DNA from: Candidatus Sulfotelmatobacter sp.
GTDB taxonomy: Bacteria; Acidobacteriota; Terriglobia; Terriglobales; SbA1
Assembly: GCA_030151135.1 (NCBI GenBank)
Contig: JASLEQ010000769.1
Location: 1-6,160, forward strand
Direction of reading: 5' to 3'
Length of the DNA stretch: 6,160 nucleotides
Position numbers and translations under genes: made by a program. The notes under the pieces were generated by a model that saw only the letters and a program-made list of their open reading frames with translations, was not told the origin of the DNA and searched no databases. This document shows, piece by piece, positions 1 to 6,160 of this stretch. Positions within the stretch are counted from its first letter, which is position 1. Each line of letters starts with the position of its first letter.

Positions 1-50
1 CGTGTTTAGGGGAAACTCTAACGTGGGTTCGAATCCCACTCTCTCCGCCA
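1..50 (+). tRNA. tRNA-Ser, 3' part (5' end outside the window)
   Basis: Seen: a perfect 5-bp T stem (23-27 with 35-39) encloses a TTCGAAT loop at 28-34. It is followed by the 3' acceptor strand TCTCTCC (40-46), discriminator G47 and an encoded CCA at 48-50. Upstream, bases 1-22 can form a long imperfect arm, as expected for the large variable arm of a class II tRNA. The discriminator G, the acceptor ending and the long variable arm together fit tRNA-Ser better than tRNA-Leu or tRNA-Tyr. The anticodon lies outside the window, so the isoacceptor cannot be named. Confidence 0.85.
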
Positions 51-656
51 TGTTATGAAAATAAATGAGTTACGCTAGATAATTGACCCGCCCTTAAAAA
101 ACCTCTTTCGCCTTTGTAATGAGCGACGTGCAGTTTTTCAAGGCCCGGTTGCGATCCCTTAAGACAAAAACAGACTGAGCTGTTGGTCAACAACCGCCGC
201 GTACGTATCCGGCTTGCGGGCTCAATGAGACGCCAACATCTACGCAAATCGTGGGAGCCAGCTCTCTCGTGGTCACAGTCGCGAAAGTTCGCAGCAACCG
301 CAATGGAAGAGCTGCCGGCTGAGGCGAGAACTGAGCAGGATAGCTAACGAGGATGGCCCTGCGAGGAGGAAACAAGGCCAACAACCTAGGAATCGGAATC
401 GCATGAGATGCGATAAACGCGAATTGACCTACGGTCCAGCCGTCAGCGTGAGCGACCATCTCAGCAGATCCATGAGAGCTGGCTGTTCTTAGGAAAACAC
501 GGCTCTTTAAGTTCCGGATTGCCCGTAATCCGCCGAGAATCCAAGGCCAAGGACGAGATCGCTTTCAACTAGCCGACTTGTAGGGACTAATGCGAAGATG
601 TTTCAGATTCGCCGCTGAACACTTGATCTTCCGCGAAGCCGATTCTGGCCACTGTC

Positions 657-683
657 CGGATGGCCGACCAATCGGGAGTAATT
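657..683 (+). repeat. Divergent third copy of the intergenic repeat
   Basis: Aligned by eye to 5840-5866, this stretch shares CGGATG, then CGA, CAA and CGGGA with GT following, giving about 21 matches in 26 aligned positions with two one-base gaps. It is weaker than the match between the other two copies and could be coincidental. It sits just downstream of the CCGATTCTGGCCACT motif at 639-653. Confidence 0.3.
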
Positions 684-854
684 GTCTCTTTTCTCCTGAA
701 TCGCAAGGCAGGCTAGACCCAGTCAGCAGTTAACCCATTATAAAACAGTGCTCTGAGCTCGAAATGCTGTTGCCAGAACCATCTTTTATTGCCTCGCTGA
801 GGGCGCGTCCGTAGCGAGCCAAGTCCCCGGGTTCGAGTCGTCGTGTACTACTGT

Positions 855-860
855 TACTAT
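855..860 (+). promoter_or_regulatory. Possible -10 element (TACTAT) for the membrane-protein gene
   Basis: TACTAT matches the TATAAT consensus at 4 of 6 positions. It ends 11 nt before the ATG at 872, the same spacing as the -10 elements of both kinase genes. No good -35 is visible 16-18 bp upstream, and no Shine-Dalgarno sequence lies between it and the ATG. The call depends largely on the matching spacing. Confidence 0.3.
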
Positions 861-871
861 AGCCCTGCAAA

Positions 872-1611
872 ATGAGCTCCAAACCGTACGCGTTAGCGAA
901 TCCGGTGACGACCAAGCGCTCAATCTTCTGGAGTCAATATTTTTATTTTTCCATGTCGCTGCTGGTTACGGCGGTGATCGTCTACGGTTTCAGTCACACC
1001 ATCGATCAGAACCTGATCCACCCGAAGATTCCACGACCTCGGTTGCTGTATTTTCATGCAGCTTTATTCACGGGATGGCTGGTGTTCTTCATCTTGCAGA
1101 GCTTTCTGGTACGAACGCACAAGGTGCGGATTCACCGGGCGATCGGATGGTTTGGCGCTGGAATGGGAGCGCTCATTCCGCTGGTGGGAGTGGCCACTGC
1201 CTTGACGATGGCCAGATTCGACATGACGCAATTGAAAATGAACCACGCTGACGCAGACATGATCATTCCCATGTGGGACATGGTAGCCTTCACACTGCGT
1301 TTGCTCTGGCGATTTATTGGAGGAACAAGCCAGAGTTTCATCGGCGGCTGATCTTGATCGCGACTTGTGTCTTGACGGCGGCCGGCTGGGGACGTTTTCC
1401 GGAGTGGCTGCTGCCGCCTGTGATTTTTTATGCAGGCGTGGATTTACTGATTCTGCTGGGTGTTTTTCGCGACTGGATTGTGGAACGGAAGGTTCACCGG
1501 GTCTACTCATGCGCACTTCCATGTTTGATTGCCGGGCAGACCGCGGTGATGTACGCAAATGTTCATAAGTCGGCGGTTTGGATGAGGATTGCCGACGCGC
1601 TGCTGAGTTAG
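872..1611 (+). pseudogene. Multi-pass membrane protein, broken by a -1 frameshift
   Basis: Seen: the frame opened by ATG 872 gives a hydrophobic protein through MWDMVAFT (to about 1294), then runs off to TGA 1349-1351. The -1 frame continues the same protein as AFALAIYWRNKPEFHRR and ends at TAG 1609-1611. Joined, it is about 246 residues with roughly seven membrane helices, near residues 27-47, 60-80, 92-112 and 132-150, then three more in the second frame. Histidines recur at loop edges (FHAALF, THKVRIHRAIGW, KPEFHRR), reminiscent of DUF2306 or cytochrome b561-like proteins; this resemblance is inference and the function is unknown. I recall similar uncharacterised proteins in Acidobacteriota. 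The break corresponds to one missing base around 1289-1300, with no slippery heptamer, so a mutation or sequencing error is likelier than programmed frameshifting. ATG 872 is taken as start because a cytoplasmic leader precedes helix 1; ATG 953 is an alternative. Confidence 0.75.
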
Positions 1612-1628
1612 GTAGCTAAGCAAGCCAT

Positions 1629-1650
1629 CGGTGCAAGTCCGCTTGCGCCG
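1629..1650 (+). terminator. Strong GC-rich hairpin after the membrane-protein gene
   Basis: A 9-bp stem (1629-1637 with 1642-1650, one G-T wobble) closes a TCCG tetraloop, beginning 18 bases after the stop at 1611. Position and stability suit a transcription terminator or an mRNA 3'-end stabiliser. There is no real U tract behind it, only a mildly T-rich stretch, so intrinsic termination is uncertain. It could also be a REP-like palindrome. Confidence 0.4.
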
Positions 1651-1752
1651 CGCTGTTCTAGTTCTGTTCACACACAACAGCTCCTTTTCGATCGACCGCC
1701 GCGTTTTCTAAATTTCGGGCATTCAGGTCATCACTGCGTGACTAGGTACGGG

Positions 1753-1783
1753 TTCTGGGCGGATAACGAGCAATCCGGAAGTT
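1753..1783 (+). repeat. Imperfect direct repeat, copy 1 (upstream of kinase 1)
   Basis: This 31-bp stretch aligns without gaps to 5833-5863 with 26 identities. The shared core includes GGCGGAT, ACGAGCAA and GGAAGTT. It lies in the kinase 1 upstream region, 85 bp before the -10 element. Its end overlaps a small palindrome (GAAGT at 1778-1782, ACTTC at 1785-1789) that the other copy lacks. Its role is unknown: regulatory site, transposon-end remnant or dispersed intergenic repeat. Confidence 0.55.
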
Positions 1784-1868
1784 TACTTCTGCATCAAGCG
1801 ATCAACGCGTATTTCACACCACAACTCTTACACCCCGACAGTCTGGCTGCTTATTCTTCGTCTGCGGC

Positions 1869-1874
1869 TATAAT
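1869..1874 (+). promoter_or_regulatory. -10 element (TATAAT) of kinase 1, leaderless-type promoter
   Basis: A perfect TATAAT, preceded by GGC, ends 11 nt before the kinase 1 ATG. Transcription starting about 7 nt after the -10 would leave a leader of only a few bases, and no Shine-Dalgarno sequence is present. The same GGCTATAAT with the same 11-nt gap precedes kinase 2, which strengthens the call. No convincing -35 hexamer lies 16-18 bp upstream. Confidence 0.65.
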
Positions 1875-1885
1875 GGCGCACGCGC

Positions 1886-2773
1886 ATGACTCTGCCCGCA
1901 GGGACCAAGATCGGACCGTACGAGATTGTCGCGCCGCTGGGTGCTGGCGGCATGGGCGAAGTTTACCGGGCCAAGGACTCGCGTCTGGGCCGCGATGTCG
2001 CGATCAAAGTGTTACCCGCATCCATGTCTCGCGATGCGGATCGCCTCCGAAGATTTGAAACCGAGGCCCGGGCGGTTGCCGCGCTGAATCACCCCAACAT
2101 TCTTTCATTCCATGACATCGGCACGTACGAGGGTGTGCCATATCTGGTTTCCGAGTGTCTTGAAGGCCAGTCGTTGCGGCAGGAATTGAGCAGCGGTGCT
2201 CTTTCGCAGCGCCATGCCGTCGAATACGGTATGCAGATCGCGCAAGGCCTCGCCTCAGCACATGATGCCGGAATCGTTCACCGCGACCTCAAGCCGGAAA
2301 ACATTTTTATCACGCGCGACGGGCGTGTGAAGATTCTGGATTTCGGTCTGGCAAAGCTGGCTCGTCCCGAAACTACCTCAGATGAAGGCGCGACGATGGA
2401 CGCCGAGGTTACTTCGGCCGGCGTAGTGTTGGGAACCGCCAGATACATGTCTCCTGAGCAGGTGAGGGGTGAGTCAGCCGATGCCCGGTCTGACATTTTT
2501 GCGTTGGGTACAGTGCTATACGAGATGCTCTCCGGCAACCGCGCGTTCCACCGCGACACGACGGCGGAGACGATGACGGCGATTCTTAAAGAAGAGCCGC
2601 CAGAGTTGAGCACTCTAAGTAAACCCGTATCGCCGGCGATGGAACGGATTGTGCGACGGTGCCTGGAGAAGAAACCGCTGCAGAGGTCCCAATCAGCGCG
2701 TGACCTGGCGTTCAACCTGGAAGGCCTTTCGGGATTTTCGTCGCCGAGTGGGACAGGAGTTGCTTCCGGTTAA
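1886..2773 (+). CDS. PknB-type Ser/Thr protein kinase, catalytic domain only
   Basis: A 295-residue Hanks-type kinase expected to transfer ATP phosphate to Ser/Thr of proteins in the cytoplasm. Seen: glycine loop [10 protein letters not shown] (18-27), catalytic lysine in VAIK (K41), helix-C glutamate (about E60), HRDLKPEN (132-139, catalytic D134), DFG (152-154), a Ser/Thr-rich activation segment, and MSPEQ (188-192). All catalytic residues are present, so it should be active, and the HRD arginine suggests activation-loop control. It ends about 20 residues after the C-lobe, with no membrane helix or sensor. The family in Acidobacteriota usually continues into a helix and a TPR or WD40/TolB-like region, so this is either a truncated receptor or a true soluble kinase. 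The start is supported by residue-by-residue alignment of its N-terminus with kinase 2 (about 50 of the first 79 identical). No ribosome binding site; near-leaderless promoter. A separate promoter drives the next kinase, 69 bp downstream. Confidence 0.93.
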   Translation: MTLPAGTKIGPYEIVAPLGAGGMGEVYRAKDSRLGRDVAIKVLPASMSRDADRLRRFETEARAVAALNHPNILSFHDIGTYEGVPYLVSECLEGQSLRQELSSGALSQRHAVEYGMQIAQGLASAHDAGIVHRDLKPENIFITRDGRVKILDFGLAKLARPETTSDEGATMDAEVTSAGVVLGTARYMSPEQVRGESADARSDIFALGTVLYEMLSGNRAFHRDTTAETMTAILKEEPPELSTLSKPVSPAMERIVRRCLEKKPLQRSQSARDLAFNLEGLSGFSSPSGTGVASG

Positions 2774-2825
2774 ACGCCAATCCACCCAGACCCGTCGGGC
2801 TTACTGCGAAGGCGTGGTCAAGGGC

Positions 2826-2831
2826 TATAAT
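2826..2831 (+). promoter_or_regulatory. -10 element (TATAAT) of kinase 2, leaderless-type promoter
   Basis: GGCTATAAT lies in the 69-bp gap between the kinases and ends 11 nt before the ATG at 2843, exactly as upstream of kinase 1. The predicted leader is only a few bases and has no Shine-Dalgarno sequence. TTACTG at 2801-2806 is a poor -35 candidate with a long 19-bp spacer. The element implies that kinase 2 can be transcribed independently of kinase 1. Confidence 0.65.
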
Positions 2832-2842
2832 TTCACGCACGG

Positions 2843-5788
2843 ATGGCCCTTACCTCTGGCACGAAGCTCGGACCCTATGAAATCCAGTCCCGGCTAGGTG
2901 CGGGTGGCATGGGCGTGGTCTATAAGGCGGAGGATAGTCGCCTCGGCCGGTTTGTCGCCCTTAAATTCCTGCCGGATAGCGTGGCCCACGATACCGCGGC
3001 ACTGGAACGCTTTCGCCGCGAAGCTCGGGCCGCGTCCGCTCTGAACCATCCCAATATCTGCACCATTTACGACATTGGCGAACACGATGGCCGGGCTTTC
3101 ATGGTCATGGAGTTCCTCGATGGTCTAACGCTTAGCCACCTCATCGCGGGCCGTCCAGTTGAAACAGAAAAGCTTCTCCCCATCGCGATTGACATTGCGG
3201 ACGCTCTCGACGCGGCTCACTGCGAAGGAATCGTGCATCGCGACATCAAACCTGGAAATGTTTTCGTCACGCGACGCGGTCACGCCAAGATACTCGACTT
3301 CGGTTTGGCGAAGGTGACGGGCAAGACCACCGCGTCCAGTAGCGATGCGGAAACCATTGCAGACTCGGACGCCCTGCACTTGACCAGCCCCGGAGCGATG
3401 TTGGGAACAGTCAGTTACATGTCGCCGGAACAGGTGAAGGCCAAAGACTTGGATGCCCGCACCGACCTGTTCTCCTTCGGCGCCGTGCTCTACGAGATGG
3501 CAACCGGCAAGCTGCCGTTCGAGGGGTCGAGTCCGGGGGAGATTTGCACTGCGATTTTGCGCGATGAACCTCCACCACCGTCTCAACAAAATCCGCAAAT
3601 CGTTCCGGGCCTAGAAGCGGTCATCCGAAAGGCATTGGAGAAGGACTGCAACCTTCGATACCAACACGCCTCGGAGGTGCGGGCTGACCTGCAGAGGCTG
3701 AAGCGCGATACAGACGGTGGCGGTTATCAAAAGCCTGTTGCGTATACGTCGGCAACGACACCATCCACCTCGAAAGTGGCAGTTGCGAAACCGCGAGAGC
3801 TGACCATGCGGATGCCTACCACGAGGGTATGGCTATCCATTTGTGGGTTGGTAGCGCTGTTAGTGGCTGCCCTGATAGCTCGAGGTGTCTACTCTCGGCT
3901 GGGCGCAAAACAGACTCTCTCCGAGGCGGACACCGTGCTCCTGGCGGACTTCACGAACAACACGAACGACCCCTTATTCGACAGTACGCTGAAGATTGCG
4001 CTGAATGTGGCGCTCACCGAATCACCCTTCGTAAACGTGCTTTCGAGTGACAAGGCCAGTGCCATATCGAAGGAAATGGGTCTACCGGCCAATGCGAAAC
4101 TCACAGCCCGTGTAGCGCGCGAGCTTTGCCAACGAGTGGGAAGCAAAATGTATGTCGCAGGTTCGATCGGCAGCGCGGACAGCAAGTACGTCGTGGCCCT
4201 GAACGCGGTGAACTGCCAAAGCGGCAAGACCGTAGCCCACGAGGAAATGACTGCGGCCGGCAAGACAGACGTCCTCGATACCATCGGGCGAGCTTCCAGG
4301 AAATTGCGCGCTGAACTCGGGGAGCCGCCGTCAACGGTGCAGAAGTTCGACGTGCCCTTGTCAGAGGCGACGACTCCCTCTCTCGAGGCTCTGAGGACAT
4401 ACGCGAGCGCCCTGAAGGCATACAACGAACAAGGAGTGCAGGCAGCTCTCGCGCTCGATCAACACGCCATTGAACTTGACCCCAATTTTGCAATGGCGTA
4501 CTACGACGTGGGCGACGGCTACTACAGCCTCAACCAACTCGGGCGCGCCAGCCAGTACTACACGAAGGCGTTCGAACTGAGGCAACACGCCAACGATCGT
4601 TCAAAGCTCATGATCACTGGGAACTACTATTCCGCCGTGACTGGCGAGCATGACAAGGCGGCGAGAACTTTTCACGAGATGATTGAGACGTACCCGCGAA
4701 GCGCGACAGCGTACTTCAGTCTTGGCGAAGAGTATGCCGCCTTGGGACAATATGAAATCGCCGCCGAAATGACTGCCAAGGCTCAGGAGCTCGGCCCCGG
4801 CGAAGTCCCTGCTTACTCCAATCTGGCTGGTTATCAATTGGCGTTGCAGCGCTTCGGGGAGACCCGCGCCACAATTGACCGAGCGAAGGCGCGCAACATG
4901 GATGGCTACATGTTTCGCCTTCCGCTTTATGCGATGGCATTTCTTGCTGGCGACTCCTCAGATATGGCGGAACAGCAGCAATGGCTCACCGCTCATCCTG
5001 ATTCGAAGCACTATGCTCTTTCGGTCGCGTCCGACACCGAGGCTTATAGAGGCAAATTGGCGGCAGCACGAGAGCTAACCAAGCGTTCGGCAGAAGCCGC
5101 CATCACTGCTGACAGCAGGGAAAATGCGGCGATCTGGTGGGAGAACGCTGCCATGCGCGAAGCGGCATCTGGAGATGCGACGCATGCGGTGCAAGATGCC
5201 GCCGATGGACTTAAACTGGCTCCCGAGAGTCAGGGAGTGGGTGTTGAAGCTGCGCTCGCGTTCGCCATGGCCTCCGAGAATGGCCGAGCCCTGTCCTTGG
5301 CCGAAGACTTGGACAAGCGGTATCCGCTCGATACCCAGATGCAGTCACTTTGGCTGCCTGCTATTCGTGCACAACTGGCGCTGAATGGAAAGAATCCAGC
5401 GGAGGCCCTTCGCGCTCTGCAGACGGTTGAGTCGCCTATGGAGTACGGGATGATCTCGTTCACGAATAACCCTTCGTGTCTATATCCGACCTACGTTAAG
5501 GCTCAGGCTTATTTGGCTTCAGGACAAGCCACAGACGCCGCCACCGAATTTCAGAAGATTATTGATCACGCCGGCATGGTTTGGAGTTGTGCAGCGGGAG
5601 CGTTAGCTCATCTTGGTCTGGCTCGCGCAAATACGCTGGAATCGAAGAGGGCGAAGGGCGCAGTCGCGGACGCCGCCCGTGTACGCGCTCTAAGTCAATA
5701 CAAACAGTTCCTCGATCTCTGGAAAGATGCTGACCCCGGCGTTTCCATCTTCAAAACGGCAAAAGCCGAATACGCAAAGCTACTCTAG
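2843..5788 (+). CDS. Transmembrane Ser/Thr receptor kinase with C-terminal TPR sensor region
   Basis: A 981-residue PknB-type receptor kinase. Seen in order: kinase domain about 12-285 with glycine loop [10 protein letters not shown] (18-27), K41, E60, HRDIKPGN (132-139, catalytic D134), DFG (152-154), a long Ser/Thr-rich activation segment and MSPEQ (193-197); a Ser/Thr/Pro-rich juxtamembrane linker about 290-328; one membrane helix about 330-349; an alpha/beta-looking module about 360-495 beginning [18 protein letters not shown]; then TPR-like helical repeats about 515-965, with units near 550-585, 589-628, 621-658 and 881-911. With the kinase inside, the rest should face the periplasm, where C429 and C458 could form a disulphide. 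The kinase-TM-TPR layout is known in Acidobacteriota; ligand and substrates are unknown. The N-terminus aligns with kinase 1 from its own ATG, fixing the start. All catalytic residues are intact. Own near-leaderless promoter; a weak hairpin overlaps the stop codon. Confidence 0.95.
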   Translation: MALTSGTKLGPYEIQSRLGAGGMGVVYKAEDSRLGRFVALKFLPDSVAHDTAALERFRREARAASALNHPNICTIYDIGEHDGRAFMVMEFLDGLTLSHLIAGRPVETEKLLPIAIDIADALDAAHCEGIVHRDIKPGNVFVTRRGHAKILDFGLAKVTGKTTASSSDAETIADSDALHLTSPGAMLGTVSYMSPEQVKAKDLDARTDLFSFGAVLYEMATGKLPFEGSSPGEICTAILRDEPPPPSQQNPQIVPGLEAVIRKALEKDCNLRYQHASEVRADLQRLKRDTDGGGYQKPVAYTSATTPSTSKVAVAKPRELTMRMPTTRVWLSICGLVALLVAALIARGVYSRLGAKQTLSEADTVLLADFTNNTNDPLFDSTLKIALNVALTESPFVNVLSSDKASAISKEMGLPANAKLTARVARELCQRVGSKMYVAGSIGSADSKYVVALNAVNCQSGKTVAHEEMTAAGKTDVLDTIGRASRKLRAELGEPPSTVQKFDVPLSEATTPSLEALRTYASALKAYNEQGVQAALALDQHAIELDPNFAMAYYDVGDGYYSLNQLGRASQYYTKAFELRQHANDRSKLMITGNYYSAVTGEHDKAARTFHEMIETYPRSATAYFSLGEEYAALGQYEIAAEMTAKAQELGPGEVPAYSNLAGYQLALQRFGETRATIDRAKARNMDGYMFRLPLYAMAFLAGDSSDMAEQQQWLTAHPDSKHYALSVASDTEAYRGKLAAARELTKRSAEAAITADSRENAAIWWENAAMREAASGDATHAVQDAADGLKLAPESQGVGVEAALAFAMASENGRALSLAEDLDKRYPLDTQMQSLWLPAIRAQLALNGKNPAEALRALQTVESPMEYGMISFTNNPSCLYPTYVKAQAYLASGQATDAATEFQKIIDHAGMVWSCAAGALAHLGLARANTLESKRAKGAVADAARVRALSQYKQFLDLWKDADPGVSIFKTAKAEYAKLL

Positions 5789-5799
5789 CCAGAGCTTTT
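5776..5799 (+). terminator. Weak hairpin with T tract at the end of kinase 2
   Basis: AAAGCT (5776-5781) pairs with AGCTTT (5793-5798), and two more pairs can form inside past one bulged base. The structure overlaps the TAG stop and is followed by only a short T run. More T-rich sequence lies at 5822-5834. The stem is AT-rich and short, so this is a tentative terminator. Confidence 0.25.
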
Positions 5800-5832
5800 G
5801 TCCGAAGGAATACTCGACTCATTTTTTGCTTT

Positions 5833-5863
5833 TTCCTGGCGGATGACGAGCAAACGGGAAGTT
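5833..5863 (+). repeat. Imperfect direct repeat, copy 2 (downstream of kinase 2)
   Basis: Matches 1753-1783 at 26 of 31 ungapped positions. The shared core includes GGCGGAT, ACGAGCAA and GGAAGTT. It begins 45 bp after the kinase 2 stop and is followed at once by inverted repeats. Together the two copies flank the kinase pair in the same orientation. Confidence 0.55.
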
Positions 5864-5871
5864 ATCGATTG

Positions 5872-5896
5872 GTTTGTCGGATTAGGATCGACAAAC
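5872..5896. repeat. Perfect 8-bp inverted repeat
   Basis: GTTTGTCG (5872-5879) and CGACAAAC (5889-5896) are exact reverse complements separated by 9 nt. No T run follows, so it is not an obvious terminator. It could be an operator for a dimeric regulator, an RNA hairpin or part of a decayed mobile element. Confidence 0.5.
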
Positions 5897-5953
5897 GCGC
5901 ATCTCGTCATCAACGCCCAGACTTTTCGGTAATTCGGAAGTTGGAATTCTGAC

Positions 5954-5977
5954 TCCGATCGGGACATAGAGATCGGA
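5954..5977. repeat. Perfect 7-bp inverted repeat
   Basis: TCCGATC (5954-5960) and GATCGGA (5971-5977) are exact reverse complements separated by 10 nt. Spacing and arm length resemble those of the repeat at 5872-5896, although the sequence differs. No T run follows. Function unknown. Confidence 0.45.
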
Positions 5978-6075
5978 CTACCACCGACAGGGAATGACAT
6001 AGTGGAACATCGCTGCTCGGGCCGCCTGCGTAGGTGCTGTTCAAATAATCGGTGAGCCGTGATCCGTTAGCACTG

Positions 6076-6103
6076 TTTACCATGGTCTTCTATCGCTTAT
6101 ACT
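6076..6103 (+). promoter_or_regulatory. Possible promoter near the right edge
   Basis: TTTACC (6076-6081) and TATACT (6098-6103) are separated by 16 bp and resemble sigma-70 hexamers. An ATG at 6122 opens a frame (MLLKLRYKPDSPL) that stays open to the window end, too short to judge. No Shine-Dalgarno sequence is visible before that ATG. Confidence 0.25.
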
Positions 6104-6160
6104 GTGCCCGCCTCGTTCTCTATGTTATTGAAACTACGTTATAAGCCGGATTCCCCACTC

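Larger units (their letters stand above)
51..871. other. Gene-poor intergenic region (about 820 bp) after tRNA-Ser
   Basis: I see no convincing coding region on either strand. Open frames here are short, lack ribosome binding sites and do not resemble known families; the longest, on the minus strand at 187-459, reads as low-complexity Ala/Pro/Leu/Arg sequence. Small structures seen are a 6-bp hairpin (CGGATT at 515-520 with AATCCG at 527-532), a CCGATTCTGGCCACT motif at 639-653 and a weak copy of an intergenic repeat at 657-683. No U-tract terminator is visible directly after the tRNA. The size and decay of this stretch next to a tRNA 3' end could reflect an old integration, but no integrase gene is present. 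Confidence 0.6.
5789..6160. other. Intergenic region after kinase 2, rich in inverted repeats
   Basis: No convincing gene is visible in these 372 bases. A 71-codon minus-strand frame at 5785-6000 has no recognisable family or ribosome binding site and covers the repeats described separately. The region contains T runs (5822-5834), direct repeat copy 2, two perfect inverted repeats and a smaller one (AATTC at 5931-5935 with GAATT at 5944-5948). A promoter-like sequence near the right edge may belong to a gene beyond the window. Confidence 0.6.

Noticed and set aside
187..459. 90-codon open frame on the minus strand.
   Set aside because: Biased composition, no recognised family, no ribosome binding site or conserved motif. 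Judged a chance frame in GC-rich DNA.
733..745. TATAAA on the plus strand and TATAAT on the minus strand near 737-743 as promoters.
   Set aside because: Neither has a -35 at suitable spacing nor a credible gene downstream.
829..839. GGGTTCGAGTC resembles the tRNA T-loop and the tRNA-Ser sequence at 25-35 (10 of 11 bases).
   Set aside because: The flanking bases do not form a T stem, no acceptor or CCA follows, and similarity to the tRNA stops at once. The core is common to most tRNAs, so neither a tRNA nor an att site is supported.
730..915. 61-codon open frame on the minus strand overlapping the start of the membrane-protein gene.
   Set aside because: It overlaps the better supported membrane-protein reading frame on the other strand and has no recognisable features.
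1289..1300. Programmed -1 frameshifting as the explanation for the split membrane gene.
   Set aside because: The junction has no X XXY YYZ slippery heptamer, and no evident stimulatory structure was seen.
1064..1558. 164-codon minus-strand frame within the membrane-protein gene.
   Set aside because: Low-complexity Ser/Arg/Pro-rich shadow of a clearly membrane-protein-like frame on the plus strand.
5785..6000. 71-codon minus-strand frame after kinase 2.
   Set aside because: It spans the repeat copy and the inverted repeats, lacks a ribosome binding site and resembles no family.
1..6160. CRISPR array, intact insertion sequence, or a new multi-gene defence system.
   Set aside because: No regularly spaced repeats, no transposase, and no nuclease, reverse transcriptase or toxin-like gene. 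The coding content is a tRNA, one broken membrane gene and two kinases of known type.

Overview
The window most likely comes from an Acidobacteriota chromosome (Koribacter/Solibacter/Terriglobia-like). This rests on family resemblance read by eye: two PknB-type Ser/Thr kinases of the kind expanded in that phylum (one with a C-terminal TPR sensor), plus a small multi-pass membrane protein family I associate with the same phylum. No database search was possible.

Layout, left to right. Bases 1-50 are the 3' part of a tRNA-Ser gene with encoded CCA. Bases 51-871 hold no convincing gene, only a few weak repeat or mobile-element-like motifs. Bases 872-1611 encode a roughly seven-helix membrane protein broken by a single frameshift near 1289-1300, so it is called a pseudogene. 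A strong GC-rich hairpin follows at 1629-1650. Then come two codirectional kinase genes. Kinase 1 (1886-2773, 295 aa) is a complete catalytic domain that stops where a transmembrane segment would be expected. Kinase 2 (2843-5788, 981 aa) has a kinase domain, one membrane helix and a large TPR-rich region predicted to lie outside the cytoplasm. The last 372 bases have no clear gene but are rich in inverted repeats.

Both kinases share the same upstream arrangement: GGCTATAAT ending exactly 11 nt before the ATG, with no Shine-Dalgarno sequence. The transcripts should therefore be leaderless or nearly so, and kinase 2 should have its own promoter in the 69-bp gap rather than depend on kinase 1. 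An imperfect 31-bp direct repeat occurs upstream of kinase 1 and downstream of kinase 2, with a weaker relative at 657-683.

Functionally, kinase 2 looks like a membrane receptor kinase, and kinase 1 a soluble kinase that may act beside it or be a remnant of a longer receptor. The genes themselves belong to known families. The less explained material is the shared promoter layout, the intergenic repeats and the truncated kinase.
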